NCBI GenBank assembly: GCA_900128395.1
Contig: LT649385.1
Location: 1 to 29,953 of the forward strand
DNA: 29,953 nt
DNA from: Stramenopiles sp. TOSAG23-2
Lineage: Eukaryota; Sar
Direction of reading: 5' to 3'
Shown here: positions 1-8,855 of the stretch, in pieces
How the letters are laid out: every line of letters begins with the position of its first letter
How positions within the stretch are numbered: position 1 is the stretch's first letter
The notes under the pieces: model-generated
Told to the model about the DNA's origin: nothing
The model's input: only the letters and a program-made list of their open reading frames with translations
Database searches by the model: none
Program-made: the position numbers and the translations under genes

Positions 1-52
1 TATTGAGAATGCGAATAGTATGGGAATAGCATTGAACACTAATAGAAACTTT

Positions 53-73
53 TACTGACAAAGAATGTCAGTA
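53..73. other. Perfect inverted repeat, 8-bp stem and 5-nt loop
   Basis: TACTGACA (53-60) and TGTCAGTA (66-73) are perfect reverse complements around the loop AAGAA. The repeat is more GC-balanced than its surroundings. It could be an RNA hairpin near a transcript 3' end or simply chance. No function is claimed. Confidence 0.4.
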
Positions 74-487
74 TTTATATTTATAGATAGATATGAAAAT
101 TTTAAATATAGATTTATACACACAGACTTTATTATGGTTTGTAACAACGAATTTTTCGTCCAGTTAATTTCCGTTTTTGACGAATTATTTGCTGTCTTTT
201 TTTCTGGAAGATCACTAATTTTTTCCGCAAAATACTCCGGGAAATCGCTATTCTAATTCTCCGGCCCAATTTTACTTATAAATTTTTTAAATTCTTAATG
301 AACTTAATAATAATAATAAATGTATGTTTTTTTATTCAACACGCAAAAAGGGTATAAAATTAAAAATTGAAAAATTGACCCGTGTCCAAAAATAAATAAT
401 CCAATGTTTCTTTTCCCCATAAAATTTGTCCAAAAGGAGTATATACAATATGGCATTCTTGTTGTATTTTTTCTTGGTTATCGTTGT

Positions 488-631
488 TTAAGGGGCATCT
501 GGTGCGCCGTCATCGTCAACAACTTGACTGTTGATGTCATTGTAATCAGGAGTAATAGTATGATAATGCATAAATTTGTTAAATATTTTTATATCATACT
601 TTTTTTGTGATATAATTTTCTTCTTTTTTAA
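488..631 (-). other. Possible terminal exon or small ORF with acidic tail
   Basis: The minus-strand frame is open from just below a TAA at 632-634 to a TAA at 488-490. The first in-frame ATG is at 571, which would give a 27-residue peptide. The encoded text runs from Lys-rich to a Tyr/Asn/Asp segment and ends DDDGAPDAP. This looks more like a protein C-terminus than translated AT-rich spacer. I tried joining it to the end of the neighbouring gene through a GTAGAG donor near 675, but no acceptor keeps the frame. It remains an unsupported candidate. Confidence 0.18.
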
Positions 632-672
632 TTAAAAATATATATGTGTTTTAATATATATATGAATACTCT

Positions 673-2475
673 CTACAATTCATTATAATCACTGTTGTTT
701 GGTAATTCTACATTTGAATTACGGCGGGAATTTCTTTCGTCAATTTCTTTTTTACAACATTTTTGTGAAAGAAACTTGCTAACTTTTGGAGCATGTTTAG
801 TAAAAAGTAATACTGCTCTATAAATAATAGATGCCTGTGTAAGCAAAAGAGTAACCAAAACTCGTAACGTATACATTTTGCTATTAACAATAAGCATTTG
901 TATTGGTGCAAGATTTATACGTTTCAATAGCTCACTATTAGGCCATAGCTGAGCGGAAGGCAAGTCACAAGGTTTTTCCTCAAAATTATAGACATTAATT
1001 GCTGTATAAATATAATCTATTGTATGTGACGATAACGACAGATCTGTTGTATTTGTTGAAAACAATGTAAAGTATTTCCTTATATCGTCGATGGGTGGAA
1101 AAGGTAGATCATTCCCAATCTTGCCAATTGGATACTTGATTGGAAAAGATATTCCTTTTCTACTATCCCCCTCTAAGTCTACTACAGATAATTTGAGAAC
1201 CATTCCCCTGTTTGTGGCATAATAGAGATTAGTACCAGCACTAGAATCGTAGAACTCAGTCACTATCGGTGACTGGAAATTTATCTTGAAGTTTCCACTT
1301 GTTTCCCTAACCATTATGCGATACACATAAATTTGTGTGTTTGTCGATATAACAACATCTGATATTCCAATTGCAATCATACTATTTATTGGTTCGTTGA
1401 TACCAGTGTACGCTGAAAAGAAACTTTGGTTTATCGGGTATAGAATACAATCATCTGTATTTTGAATTGTATATATCTTTCCTCTTCGAGAACCAAATGC
1501 AGCAAAAATATAAACACGCCCCGCGGCAGTTAAATGCGTCTCTCCTGGCAAATTTGTTGACTTCATGTTTGTTATATTATGTAAATCAACACAATAAATG
1601 GTATCTTGGTTCGCAAAAAAGCCTGTGTTCTTTTGATTCTTATTGTTTAATTGTATATTAGCTAAACCATAATCTAAATGTCGTCCGTTTTTACCTTCAA
1701 TATGTGACTTCATTTCTAGCTTCATAGAATCCAAATGAATTTTATAAATGTAGCCATCGCTACTACCAAAATATCCATATCTGTCATACTGGGCCTGTCC
1801 TTGAAACGCTATTTTAATTTCACCAGCCTGTACAGGTATATGCCTAATTTTTTGACATGTACTCAAATTAAATTCATAAACAGCACCATTACAACCAAGA
1901 TAAGCAATTCCATTTGCTTCAACGACAAATGCTGAAGCCACTGGCAATACTTCATTGGGTAGGGGTAGATCACTGCAAAGTGTTTTATTTTCTGACATAG
2001 TGTCAAGATTAATACGACTTAAACCAAATCCAAAATAATAGCCCATACCTTTGTAATTAAAACTAGCTCTTGTGGTGATTCCTTGGAAGGATACACCTAG
2101 TGGCGCTATATCAAGTGCTTCATTTCCACCAGGACAAATTGTTGTATTCGTGGTTTCACCATTTTTTAGAGTCATCATCCCATGAGGAAACGCCTTGTTA
2201 GACTGACGCCCATTTCCATTTATTACACACCCATATTTATTATCGCAAGTAAAATTGAGAGGCATGCATGAATCTGTGGTAATCATCTTAGATTCTGATA
2301 CATCAGGATTATCTGTTATATGTCTTAAACAAAAGTATACAATAATTGCGATAGGTAATAATACAAAACTATTAAATGCGCCAAGGAGGGTTGGTTTTAC
2401 TATAACAGTAGCAAAAATATCCCTCTTGATCAGTTCTTTTTTCACATATTTAACATAATGCATCGCAGCGTACAT
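673..2475 (-). CDS. Membrane-anchored protein with probable beta-propeller ectodomain
   Basis: The protein is about 600 residues counted from the first ATG at 2475; the same frame also opens with a TTG at 2487, which I do not use. A short basic N-terminus leads to a hydrophobic segment at about residues 35-51. Then follows a long region with several Cys and Asn-X-Ser/Thr sites (residues 60-520), suggesting a lumenal or extracellular domain. A second hydrophobic stretch lies at about 525-558, followed by a basic, Cys-containing tail. The ectodomain has repeated short beta-strand patterns of the kind NGIAYLGCNGAVYEF, DGYIYKI and RGKIYTI. These resemble blades of a quinoprotein or WD-like beta-propeller. 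I do not recognise a family. It is transcribed divergently from the DUF7726-like gene across about 740 bases. Confidence 0.8.
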   Translation of the reverse strand: MYAAMHYVKYVKKELIKRDIFATVIVKPTLLGAFNSFVLLPIAIIVYFCLRHITDNPDVSESKMITTDSCMPLNFTCDNKYGCVINGNGRQSNKAFPHGMMTLKNGETTNTTICPGGNEALDIAPLGVSFQGITTRASFNYKGMGYYFGFGLSRINLDTMSENKTLCSDLPLPNEVLPVASAFVVEANGIAYLGCNGAVYEFNLSTCQKIRHIPVQAGEIKIAFQGQAQYDRYGYFGSSDGYIYKIHLDSMKLEMKSHIEGKNGRHLDYGLANIQLNNKNQKNTGFFANQDTIYCVDLHNITNMKSTNLPGETHLTAAGRVYIFAAFGSRRGKIYTIQNTDDCILYPINQSFFSAYTGINEPINSMIAIGISDVVISTNTQIYVYRIMVRETSGNFKINFQSPIVTEFYDSSAGTNLYYATNRGMVLKLSVVDLEGDSRKGISFPIKYPIGKIGNDLPFPPIDDIRKYFTLFSTNTTDLSLSSHTIDYIYTAINVYNFEEKPCDLPSAQLWPNSELLKRINLAPIQMLIVNSKMYTLRVLVTLLLTQASIIYRAVLLFTKHAPKVSKFLSQKCCKKEIDERNSRRNSNVELPNNSDYNEL

Positions 2476-3213
2476 TACATTTAACAAATATGATAAATAA
2501 ATTTTCTTCTTGTTATTATGACATGGAAAGCAAGGATGGGTGCTTCATATAATTTATCGATGTTTATAATACGCTTGTCGATATCATATCTAACTTCTTA
2601 ACGCAGCAGTACTTTATTAACTATTAACTTGATAACTTGTTGGTGTATTAATATCTAGATCGACGACTACTATTAATATGTATCTTGAAGTTGTTGTCTG
2701 AATATTAAGGATTTTTTGGTGGTTACCGAATCGGCCCCAGCAAATCACCAATCCAGGATTTTACACAACACATCATTAACATTATTGCTGCTATAGACGA
2801 CTACTATTAACTATTATCTATTATAATATATCGATATTGAATATACTGTACTTGGTAGGAACATGAACAACAGAAGACGACCTAATTACGACTTTTGCTG
2901 TGAAGTTTTCTCACTACGTGCAACGTAAACCTGGTAAACCAGCAGACCGCAGAATAAACGTGCAACTATAATATACTATCAGTGATACTACTATCTATAT
3001 TAATATCTATAATAATATTTTGAAATTGCACCCTAAATATAATATATGCGTTGGTTATAATATATAAGTATATATATATTGTACGAGGTATCGTTTTTTT
3101 TTTTATATTAAAGTCTACTACGTTTAAAATATAATCTATCCACCTATATTACAGATTTAAGCCAGTTTAAAAAGCTAAAGTGTTTACTATACGTATATAT
3201 ATATATTTAAAGA
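2476..3213. promoter_or_regulatory. Divergent intergenic region (shared promoter interval)
   Basis: The interval separates the starts of a minus-strand and a plus-strand gene, so both promoters should lie in it. I see no ORF or RNA gene. It contains an imperfect hairpin (2716-2751), a 15-bp direct repeat (GACGACTACTATTAA at 2662-2676 and 2796-2810), a T run near 3093 and TA-rich tracts close to the plus-strand start. Confidence 0.5.
2716..2751. other. Imperfect hairpin in divergent promoter region
   Basis: TTGGTGGTT (2716-2724) can pair with AATCACCAA (2743-2751), with one G-U wobble in RNA. The 18-nt loop is locally GC-rich (CCGAATCGGCCCC) in an otherwise AT-rich gap. An outer GGA/TCC pairing (near 2709 and 2752-2754) could extend it past an unpaired T stretch. 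It is not a tRNA: there are no D, anticodon or T arms. Confidence 0.35.
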
Positions 3214-3963
3214 ATGGGAAAACGAAAAAGTGCTGCAGCACAATTGGAGGAATATGAGTTATATGACGAAATTACTTCTGTGCCAGTCCCCGTCAACACA
3301 CCAGTATATGATAATTGTGATATTTTACGTGCAAAAATCGAACGGTTTGCTCAACATAGTTTTGTTACCATATCTAGATGGGCAGCAGTTCTTAATTTAA
3401 AAACATCATCATTGACATCATTCCGTAGGTTACATGGTAAAGGAGCTGGTGCTGGAAACAGTGTATATCAACCCGTTTATCGTTTCTTCGAACAAATGCG
3501 AATTTTTCTCGAGGAAGGAAAAACTCGAAAAAGAATACAGGCTGAGCAGAATTTTCCAAATGGATATCCATTGAGACATGACAATGGGCGCCGAAGAGTT
3601 TGGTCGGATAGCAATTACGATCCAGGTATATATGATATTGATGAAATGGCGCGTAGACGTCGAGTTCAAGGAATTCCCGATATATCAATGCCACAATTTC
3701 AAAGTAGAAGAAGAAGAAGAAGAAGAAGAGTCCAAGTTCCAAATCGAAGACGACGAACTGTGCACGAAGAGGAAGAACGCCAACAATGCAACTGGTATCA
3801 GTTGGCGCAAGTGGCATCAAGAATTCCTCCACGGGGTCGGGATCAAGCACGACAACAGCGAGAATTCATACAACATTGTTATGAACAGATGTACAATGAA
3901 TACAATAATTTTGCACGGTCGGGAAGTTCAAGTAGTAGAAATGTGAGACGTCGAAGATATTAA
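3214..3963 (+). CDS. Arg-rich protein with DUF7726-like domain
   Basis: This is a 249-residue basic protein. Residues about 34-98 follow the pattern I associate with the DUF7726 domain of fungal proteins: NCD-x-x-R-x-KI-x-x-F, an internal Leu/Ser-rich helix pair, a G-x-G-x-G-x-G-x-x-VY stretch, and FFE-x-x-R. Its function is not established; a helix-turn-helix-like nucleic-acid-binding role is only a guess. The C-terminal half is Arg-rich, with eight consecutive Arg residues near 165-172 encoded partly by an AGA repeat, RRRR at 178-181, and a final RRRRY. These would serve as nuclear-localisation or RNA-binding segments. The start is the ATG at 3214 after an A-rich leader. Long frames inside it on both strands (3392-3850 and 3578-3946) are shadows of its repetitive composition. 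Confidence 0.72.
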   Translation: MGKRKSAAAQLEEYELYDEITSVPVPVNTPVYDNCDILRAKIERFAQHSFVTISRWAAVLNLKTSSLTSFRRLHGKGAGAGNSVYQPVYRFFEQMRIFLEEGKTRKRIQAEQNFPNGYPLRHDNGRRRVWSDSNYDPGIYDIDEMARRRRVQGIPDISMPQFQSRRRRRRRRVQVPNRRRRTVHEEEERQQCNWYQLAQVASRIPPRGRDQARQQREFIQHCYEQMYNEYNNFARSGSSSSRNVRRRRY

Positions 3964-4572
3964 TTTATTAAAATATGAAAATGTATGATCTAGTCTATAT
4001 ATCCATGACGGTTAAGTAGTCTATATTAAAATAAAAAAAGAGAAAGAAGTCAGACAGAGATGTTGTGTAAACATTTTAAATAACTTCTTTTCGTTTGTGT
4101 TACTTCCGTGTGTAAATTACTTTTTGATCCTCTGTGAGCTCTATTAGGTCTAGTGTATAGAGTAATAGCTATAGTTTACTCTCGTTCGAATTATAAGACA
4201 CCTATACTTCTAATACTGGCAACAATTCGAAGAAGTGCAAATAATCTAAATCCCCCTTTATGAATAATTGAAATAATATATACTTATACTACTAGTACTT
4301 TAAAAAAAACAAAATAAAAAATAAAATCATAATGTACATATATATATAATTTCATCTCAATATTATTAATGACTTGTACATATTTAAAACTATTCAAATA
4401 TATCAACGACGTTCCTTATAAATCAAGAAGAAGTAGAGAAGTATTGATAATATCTTTTTAATATATATATGTAATTATTTTATACTACATTATTTTGGGA
4501 TTATTATTATTATTATTATATTATTGCTTATTTTAAAAGATATTAGAGATTTACAATTGAGAAATTACAAAA
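3964..4572. other. Intergenic region, 3'UTR then 5' leader; no gene seen
   Basis: The region lies between two plus-strand genes. It is AT-rich, with A tracts around 4301-4325, TA repeats near 4338 and an ATT microsatellite at about 4504-4520. I found no convincing ORF, RNA gene or splice-site pair. The promoter of the downstream secreted-protein gene must lie here. Confidence 0.5.
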
Positions 4573-6387
4573 ATGAAAATAAATCAGTTATCAACACTGC
4601 CGCAATTACCACTCGTGCTCCTACTACTATTTCTATTCGTTATACCAACTCTTATTGATGCGGCAAAAGAATATGAAATGGATTTTTCAATTCAAGAGAT
4701 TAATGAAGAAATATATCATACAATGAATAAATTAAATAATTTAAAAGCTCGTCGTGAGGATTTTATTAAAAATGGATTTGATATTAATATTCTACGTGAC
4801 AATAAATTAAAGAACAGATACAATCAATCAATCGAAGACACTGATTTATACAAATATATTCATAAAGAAGATCCGCATTACAGTTGGAAAAATACAGGTG
4901 TGACTATCAAAGGTACATCTTTGTTTTGTAAACATAATTGTTCATTTACAGGATATCTTTTGAATTTAACAAGTCAAGGTTGGTTAACAAAAAAAGAAAC
5001 ATCATGTAGTGTATGGACACATCAACTAGTTGTCATTGTTCCAGATACATTGAATGAAGCCAATGAAACGACTGCATTTCTATATGTAACAGGAGGGGAC
5101 AATAATGATGTATCCCCGCCTTCAAGCGATAGTGACGATGTAGCATTGCCTGGAACAGTTGCTGTTGCTACCGGTACAATCGGCGCTGTGCTTTTTCAAG
5201 TGCCAAATCAACCATGCACCTTTGCCGATGATCCAGTACACGAGGAGCGGTCGGAAGATTCATTTTGTGCATATACATGGGCACATTACATGAACACACA
5301 TCCTAAATCAGTAGAATATGTAAGCTTATTACCAATGGTAAAATCTGTTGTTAAAGCTATGGATACGATTACCGCTTTTCGTAATGGGAAAGTGAAGCAA
5401 TTTGTTGTCGCTGGTGCTAGTAAAAGGGGATGGACAACATGGTTGACTGCACCAGTTGATAAACGTGTAGTTGCAATTGCGCCAATTGTGATGGATTTAT
5501 TAGATTTCGAAGCTGGTTTGTTACACATGTTCCGTAGTTATGGGGGGTGGACATTTGCATTTGAGCCATATTGGAAACAAAATATAACGCAATCTATTAT
5601 TGATAATCCTATTGGATTGGCTGCTCTAGGCAAAGTATTGGACCCATTGAATTACAAAGAAAATTTAAAAGTACCGAAACTTGTGATAGATGCAACAGGT
5701 GATGAATTTTTTATGCCGGATGATGATTGGTTTTGGTGGAAAGAAATGAGTGATGGTAGTGTAGGTGAAATTTACAGGTTGATGTGTGACAACGCTGAAC
5801 ATAGTTTTTCAACAGGTGTGTATGAACTCGTTACCGGCTTGGTACCATTTTATCATTCCATTTTACTTGGTTCTCAACGTCCAAAATTTGATTGGAAACT
5901 TAATCATATTGATGGTACGATAGATTTAGTTACTGAAACAACTCCGTTAAGAGTTGTTTTGCGTCAAGCAACTACATCAGACAATGTTCGTCGGGATTTT
6001 CGGTTAATAAAAGGTGATACAAAAACTGATCCGTGTAAATTTATTCCAGTCAAAGTCTTTGGCGAAGCATGTTTAAATCCAGTCTTATGGTGTGGATCTA
6101 CGATTTCACCATCTATTGAAGTTGTCCAAAATGGCGATATTAAGATGAACTCATATAAAGCATCTGTTCCAATTCCACCTGATGGTAAATGGAGAGCATT
6201 TTTATTGGAGTTATACTTTCCAACTGGTGCATCAGATGAGAATGATGGTAAGAATGCATTTATAGTAAACGGAAATCAAGAATTGACCCAGACATTTAAA
6301 TTTACAACTCAAGTCCAAATTGTTCCATATAGTTTTCCATTTAAAAACTGTTCAACAGCAAAGGAATGCAAAGGTCATCTTGTGTGA
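4573..6387 (+). CDS. Secreted PhoPQ-related / AprA-like protein
   Basis: This 604-residue protein has a clear N-terminal signal peptide (hydrophobic core at residues 12-28, then IDAAKEYE). It matches the PhoPQ-activated pathogenicity-related family (PqaA type). That family includes Dictyostelium AprA, a secreted autocrine proliferation repressor. It has an alpha/beta-hydrolase-like core with nucleophile-elbow motif GASKRGW at residues 281-287 (Ser283), an Asp at about 377 in VIDATGDEFF, and a His at 410 in NAEHSFS. Together these could form a Ser-Asp-His triad. An early SWKNTG segment (104-109) and the sugar-acceptor sites NCS, NLT, NET and NIT are visible. A low-complexity SPPSSDSDD insert sits at 181-189. 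Whether it is catalytic or only a signalling protein is not settled by sequence. Family assignment is firm; equivalence to AprA is inferred. Confidence 0.9.
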   Translation: MKINQLSTLPQLPLVLLLLFLFVIPTLIDAAKEYEMDFSIQEINEEIYHTMNKLNNLKARREDFIKNGFDINILRDNKLKNRYNQSIEDTDLYKYIHKEDPHYSWKNTGVTIKGTSLFCKHNCSFTGYLLNLTSQGWLTKKETSCSVWTHQLVVIVPDTLNEANETTAFLYVTGGDNNDVSPPSSDSDDVALPGTVAVATGTIGAVLFQVPNQPCTFADDPVHEERSEDSFCAYTWAHYMNTHPKSVEYVSLLPMVKSVVKAMDTITAFRNGKVKQFVVAGASKRGWTTWLTAPVDKRVVAIAPIVMDLLDFEAGLLHMFRSYGGWTFAFEPYWKQNITQSIIDNPIGLAALGKVLDPLNYKENLKVPKLVIDATGDEFFMPDDDWFWWKEMSDGSVGEIYRLMCDNAEHSFSTGVYELVTGLVPFYHSILLGSQRPKFDWKLNHIDGTIDLVTETTPLRVVLRQATTSDNVRRDFRLIKGDTKTDPCKFIPVKVFGEACLNPVLWCGSTISPSIEVVQNGDIKMNSYKASVPIPPDGKWRAFLLELYFPTGASDENDGKNAFIVNGNQELTQTFKFTTQVQIVPYSFPFKNCSTAKECKGHLV

Positions 6388-6704
6388 GGGGAGGAGAGAG
6401 AAAAAATGAGCATGTTTGTAAAAAATTGTGGGTGAAACGCAATATACTATATATGTGTGCATAGAAAAGAGAGCGAAAATATACGTAGAAAATAGTGTAC
6501 ATAGCATTTTATTTATAATACAAAAACACTCTTTTTAATTTTTTTTTAATTTTGTGCAATGTTAAATGGGTGGGGGTGTTTTTTCAATATCATTATTACA
6601 CTGTAAACACTCTCTAAATTCGTTGCGGAAGTAGTTGTGTTTTTGGATTTTTAAAGATTTCTTTTGCTTCATTAGCTAATGGCAATTACTTCTTTTTCTT
6701 TGTA
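6388..6704. other. Convergent 3' intergenic region
   Basis: This is tail-to-tail spacing between the AprA-like gene and the minus-strand coiled-coil gene. It holds a purine-rich stretch just after the stop (GGGGAGGAGAGAG), a T/A run near 6537-6551 and AATACAAAAA-type AT sequence. Both 3' ends should form here. No gene is visible. Confidence 0.5.
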
Positions 6705-8855
6705 TTATTTCTCTCTCTTTTGCTTTTTTTGTTTTTTCTTTTTTTTCTTTGCAATTTCAATCAATTCTTCTTCAGACAATTCACTTTTAAATGGTGTGAT
6801 ACCATAAGAATGCAAAACAATTGCAAAAGTTTCACGATCAACTGTACCATCGCTAACATTTAAACCTTTTCCAACATTATTGTTCGCATTTTGACAAGAC
6901 ATTAATTGTTTATAGATCAATTTCAATTCATCAGGCGTATATGGTTTTGGTAAATTTGCTTCCAACATATCTTTTAATAATGGCAGATCAAATACTTGAT
7001 TTTCAGTACATCCAAATTGCTGCCAAACAGTTGTCGCTAACCCATGTAAATCATTATGTGCTTGTTCATACCATGCATTCATTGTAGTTGCTAAAAATGT
7101 GTCTAAATCTATTTTTCGATCGCTACCTCCATTTCTTTTTACTTCTAATGGATCCATTTCCATAATACTAAATTGTATTAAATTGTTTTCTAACTGCTCA
7201 TATATCGCAGGCGTTAATGCTAAGGAAAAATTCTCATATTTTACTTCAAAATTTTTAAATGTTCTTCTGCAGATTTTGTTTGCATCTTCCATTGTAATAA
7301 AGAAACATGCATCTGGAGAAATCTTCTCATCGTGTTGATATATTAAATTACCAGTTAATGCAAATTCAATTTTACCTTTCGTTAAAGAACTTAATATTGG
7401 CAAAAACGTAGATGCTGCCCTTTCACTATATAATTCAGGGTTCACTATACCAAGCAATCGACCGAAAAATGCAACACGAACATTGTAATTTTCCCCACTG
7501 GTGAAATGCTTTATAGTCTCAATTACACCATATATATACATTTGTATTACTGGCCACACTTCATAAATATCGATCAAAATATCAATTAATGTCTCGCCAA
7601 ATGATATGTTTCGATTTATGGTATCTTTCTCCTTTAAATTATTTAAATACGCTAATGTAGCTTGTGACAAAATGGAATATAAATTATTAATAGCAATTTC
7701 TGGAATTTCTGTTAATAATGTTTTAGATAAATTGCTTGAAATTATATAATTTTGTAATGGTAAAACAACAAACGATGATTGCAATGGAGATATCATTATA
7801 TATTCTTTTGGAACAACATCGATTTCTTGATTAGAGTTGTTTGCCGCTTCCATCGTTTTCTGTTGATTCTTGTTTTGAATAAAAGTATTGATCTGAGTAT
7901 GTATTTTTTGCTTTCGATGATTTATATGATTTTTCAATGTATTGTCAATTTGCTCCCATACTTTCAATGGATCATTTTTACCACGTTTTTTCTTCTTTTT
8001 ATTTTTTTTATTTGATTTTCGACCTCCACCTTTCTTTTTCTTTTTTGATGCTTCTTCTAATGCTTTTGCCATACGTTTCTTACGTTCCTTCAATCTGGCA
8101 CCACTTTGAAATTTAGATAATTCCCGATACATGGATTCAAAATGTTCTTTCAAGGCATAATGTTCATCTTCTAGTGTTTCATGCTCTTCATTTAATGTTT
8201 CTAACTTTGGTTTGTATAATAAGTCATTTAATTCTTCAGAGTGTACTGCTACCATTTCTCGTTTATGTACACTTTTCTTTAAATCTATAATTTGTAAACG
8301 TAATTTACGTATTAATTGCCTGTCTATATCTATTTGCTCGCCATATTGTACAGCTTGCTTTTCTGCAATATGCTGTCGCATCAATGCTTCATCCATGTTA
8401 TCTTTTAAGTCCATTAGTATACCTCGATTTCGTGCTTCCTGTTTATATTTACTTATCCATACTCCATTTTCACGCTTTAAACTTCGTATTGATTGCTCCA
8501 ACATTGCAACGTGACTACGTAAATAATCTTCCTCTGTTCGTTTCGGCGTTGGCGTTGGAGTTATTTCTCTTGGTGGTACTTGCTTTGCTGGCATTTTTCG
8601 TGGAATATAAGGCAATTCTGCTTTATCTTCGAGTGCTGGTCCATACTTGCGTACATGATCAGCTTCATCTAATCGTTTATGGAAATCTTGTTGTTTTATA
8701 TTTAAGTCTTGTTCAACATTGCGTTTGAATTTTTCCAAGGATATCGGTTCTAATGATTGTGACTGTTTGCGTTTTTTATCTTCAAATTTTTGATGTTGTT
8801 GTAAAGCAGCCGATGAGGAGGAGGATAATGATGCTGGTGTTGGTGGCAAGTCCAT
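6705..8855 (-). CDS. Coiled-coil, Lys-rich protein with helical C-terminal domain
   Basis: This 716-residue protein starts at the ATG at 8855. The N-terminus is Pro/Ser/Gln-rich. A coiled coil spans about residues 110-250 (an MLEQSIRSLKREN-type heptad pattern). A very basic segment follows at 255-293 (KKKKKGGGRKSNKKNKKKKK), a likely nuclear or microtubule-binding patch. Residues about 390-490 form a helical region containing FFGRLLGI and PELYSERA. This reminds me of helical domains in axonemal or TSNAXIP1-like proteins, a weak resemblance. The last 110 residues (DLPLLKDML and VDRETFAIVLHSYG) look EF-hand-like in pattern but lack canonical DxDxDG loops. The tail is again poly-Lys. No family is firmly recognised. 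A flagellar or cytoskeletal role is speculation. Confidence 0.78.
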   Translation of the reverse strand: MDLPPTPASLSSSSSAALQQHQKFEDKKRKQSQSLEPISLEKFKRNVEQDLNIKQQDFHKRLDEADHVRKYGPALEDKAELPYIPRKMPAKQVPPREITPTPTPKRTEEDYLRSHVAMLEQSIRSLKRENGVWISKYKQEARNRGILMDLKDNMDEALMRQHIAEKQAVQYGEQIDIDRQLIRKLRLQIIDLKKSVHKREMVAVHSEELNDLLYKPKLETLNEEHETLEDEHYALKEHFESMYRELSKFQSGARLKERKKRMAKALEEASKKKKKGGGRKSNKKNKKKKKRGKNDPLKVWEQIDNTLKNHINHRKQKIHTQINTFIQNKNQQKTMEAANNSNQEIDVVPKEYIMISPLQSSFVVLPLQNYIISSNLSKTLLTEIPEIAINNLYSILSQATLAYLNNLKEKDTINRNISFGETLIDILIDIYEVWPVIQMYIYGVIETIKHFTSGENYNVRVAFFGRLLGIVNPELYSERAASTFLPILSSLTKGKIEFALTGNLIYQHDEKISPDACFFITMEDANKICRRTFKNFEVKYENFSLALTPAIYEQLENNLIQFSIMEMDPLEVKRNGGSDRKIDLDTFLATTMNAWYEQAHNDLHGLATTVWQQFGCTENQVFDLPLLKDMLEANLPKPYTPDELKLIYKQLMSCQNANNNVGKGLNVSDGTVDRETFAIVLHSYGITPFKSELSEEELIEIAKKKKKKQKKQKREK

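Larger units (their letters stand above)
1..672. other. AT-rich gap before first gene; possible unresolved exons
   Basis: No gene can be called with confidence here. The stretch lies downstream of the minus-strand membrane-protein gene. It holds a perfect 8-bp hairpin (53-73) and two minus-strand open frames without a convincing start: 52-252 and 488-631. The second has an unusually non-random composition for this AT-rich DNA: a Lys-rich beginning, then a Thr/Asp/Asn stretch and an acidic Asp/Ala/Pro tail before TAA. Either could be a terminal exon of a gene whose other exons are not recognisable. Plus-strand frames at 65-256 and 404-610 overlap these and look like shadows. Confidence 0.3.

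Noticed and set aside
2476..2487. TTG start at 2487 for the first membrane-protein gene
   Set aside because: In a eukaryote the ATG at 2475 (or 2463) is far more likely; the extra four residues rest on a non-ATG codon.
4172..4182. GTTCGAA stretch resembling a tRNA T-loop
   Set aside because: The flanking bases do not form a T stem and no acceptor or anticodon arm fits.
8212..8728. Plus-strand frames inside the coiled-coil gene at 6705-8855
   Set aside because: They are antisense shadows of a Lys/Glu-rich coding region, with no independent start context or domain.
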